Shown here in pieces: positions 63,721-64,000 of a stretch of DNA of 64,000 nucleotides (the stretch's first letter is position 1; each line of letters starts with the position of its first letter). The stretch covers positions 2,480,001 to 2,544,000 of the forward strand of contig NZ_CP082271.1 in the NCBI RefSeq assembly GCF_019880365.1, in the 5' to 3' direction. A program made the translations under genes and the position numbers. Origin of the DNA: Pseudomonas sp. DNDY-54. GTDB taxonomy: Bacteria > Pseudomonadota > Gammaproteobacteria > Pseudomonadales > Pseudomonadaceae. A model generated the notes under the pieces. The model worked only from the letters and a program-made list of their open reading frames with translations, was not told where the DNA came from and made no database searches.

Positions 63721-63759
63721 CCGGTGTCAGGCGCGACCCACGGTCGCACCTGACACCGG
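63721..63759 (+). terminator. Long stem-loop after ccoP2
   Basis: CCGGTGTCAGG...CCTGACACCGG forms an 18-bp stem with one mismatch and a 3-base loop, immediately after the ccoP2 stop. There is no T tract, so it could be a Rho-assisted terminator or RNA stabiliser before ccoG. Confidence 0.55.
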
Positions 63760-63852
63760 CTATCGAGGCGTACCATTCGCAGCAGGTCAGCTAAAGATCC
63801 CGGTCGGCACGCATCGGCCGGGACACTCACCCTCCGCCGTGGTACGTATTCG

Positions 63853-64000
63853 ATGTCCGAGCAAATCCCTGTTCACGATGTAACCCCACCGGCCAAGGTC
63901 AATGCGTCATCCGACCTGTACGCCGCGCGTGAAAAAATCTATACCCGCTCCTTTACCGGCCTTTTTCGCAACCTGCGACTCGTAGGCGGCGCGCTGCTCT
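63853..64000 (+). CDS. ccoG: Cytochrome cbb3 accessory protein CcoG (5' part)
   Basis: ATG 63853 opens MSEQIPVHDVTPPAKVNASS and continues SDLYAAREKIYTRSFTGLFRNLR to the window edge. The KIYTRSFTGLFRNLR segment is the typical CcoG (RdxA/FixG) start before the first helix. CcoG is a membrane copper reductase that helps assemble the cbb3 CuB site; the genes ccoHIS usually follow. Only 49 codons are visible. Confidence 0.85.
   Translation, partial: MSEQIPVHDVTPPAKVNASSDLYAAREKIYTRSFTGLFRNLRLVGGALL

Overview
The window is a chromosomal segment of a gamma-proteobacterium of the Pseudomonas / Stutzerimonas (P. stutzeri) group. The evidence is gene order: fabA-fabB; sdhCDAB-sucAB-lpd-sucCD divergent from gltA; smc-zipA-ligA; fliC-flaG-fliD-fliS-fliT; acnA next to aer; and two tandem cbb3 oxidase operons followed by ccoG. 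The first cbb3 operon lacks ccoQ and the second has it, the arrangement known from P. stutzeri. CcoN1 residues fall at H60, H207, Y251, H257 and H258, which match the published P. stutzeri numbering as I remember it. I saw no rRNA or tRNA gene, CRISPR array, phage, transposase or plasmid function. The window looks like core genome with short accessory stretches.

Layout. 1-1862: sixA (cut by the window edge), a DUF4389 membrane protein and gpsA, all leftward. 2288-4032: fabA-fabB with a strong terminator. 4193-8442: sstT, a chemoreceptor gene broken by an in-frame TAA, and an exported amidohydrolase with a TTG start. 8662-15070: htpG behind a sigma-32-type promoter, a membrane protein, two overlapping hot-dog thioesterases, a DUF599 protein and brnQ. 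15318-28358: the TCA-cycle block. 28904-30040: small genes (YkgJ family, DUF486, ppnP). 30251-34757: flagellar filament and cap cluster read from a sigma-28-type promoter, with an alanine-rich flagellin. 35280-42578: ligA, zipA, smc. 43048-45137: moaA and a potassium-channel-like protein. 45259-50135: a caa3-type cytochrome c oxidase cluster with cytochrome-c-fused CoxB, fused CoxA-CoxIII and a small unrecognised membrane protein. 50197-56282: tusA-like gene, rlmM, acnA, aer. 56361-63715: an alpha/beta hydrolase, then ccoNOP-1 and ccoNOQP-2; ccoG starts at 63853 and leaves the window.

How the genes work together. Most of the window serves aerobic and microaerobic energy metabolism. The citrate synthase, aconitase, 2-oxoglutarate dehydrogenase, succinyl-CoA synthetase and succinate dehydrogenase genes feed electrons to three terminal oxidases encoded here: one caa3-type for high oxygen and two cbb3-type for low oxygen. 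The Aer-type receptor beside them would steer swimming toward suitable redox conditions. A perfect ANR/FNR-type site lies upstream of the first cbb3 operon and no full match lies upstream of the second, so the tandem copies are probably regulated differently.

I did not find a clearly new multi-gene system. The best leads are the nonsense-interrupted chemoreceptor, the family of 22-bp REP-like palindromes in five intergenic regions, the ANR-site asymmetry and DNA-level homogenisation of the two cbb3 operons, the unrecognised 119-residue protein of the caa3 cluster, the palindrome over the gltA -10 element, and the alanine-rich flagellin insert. Coordinates come from reading the sequence by eye; family calls come from recognised motifs, without database searches.
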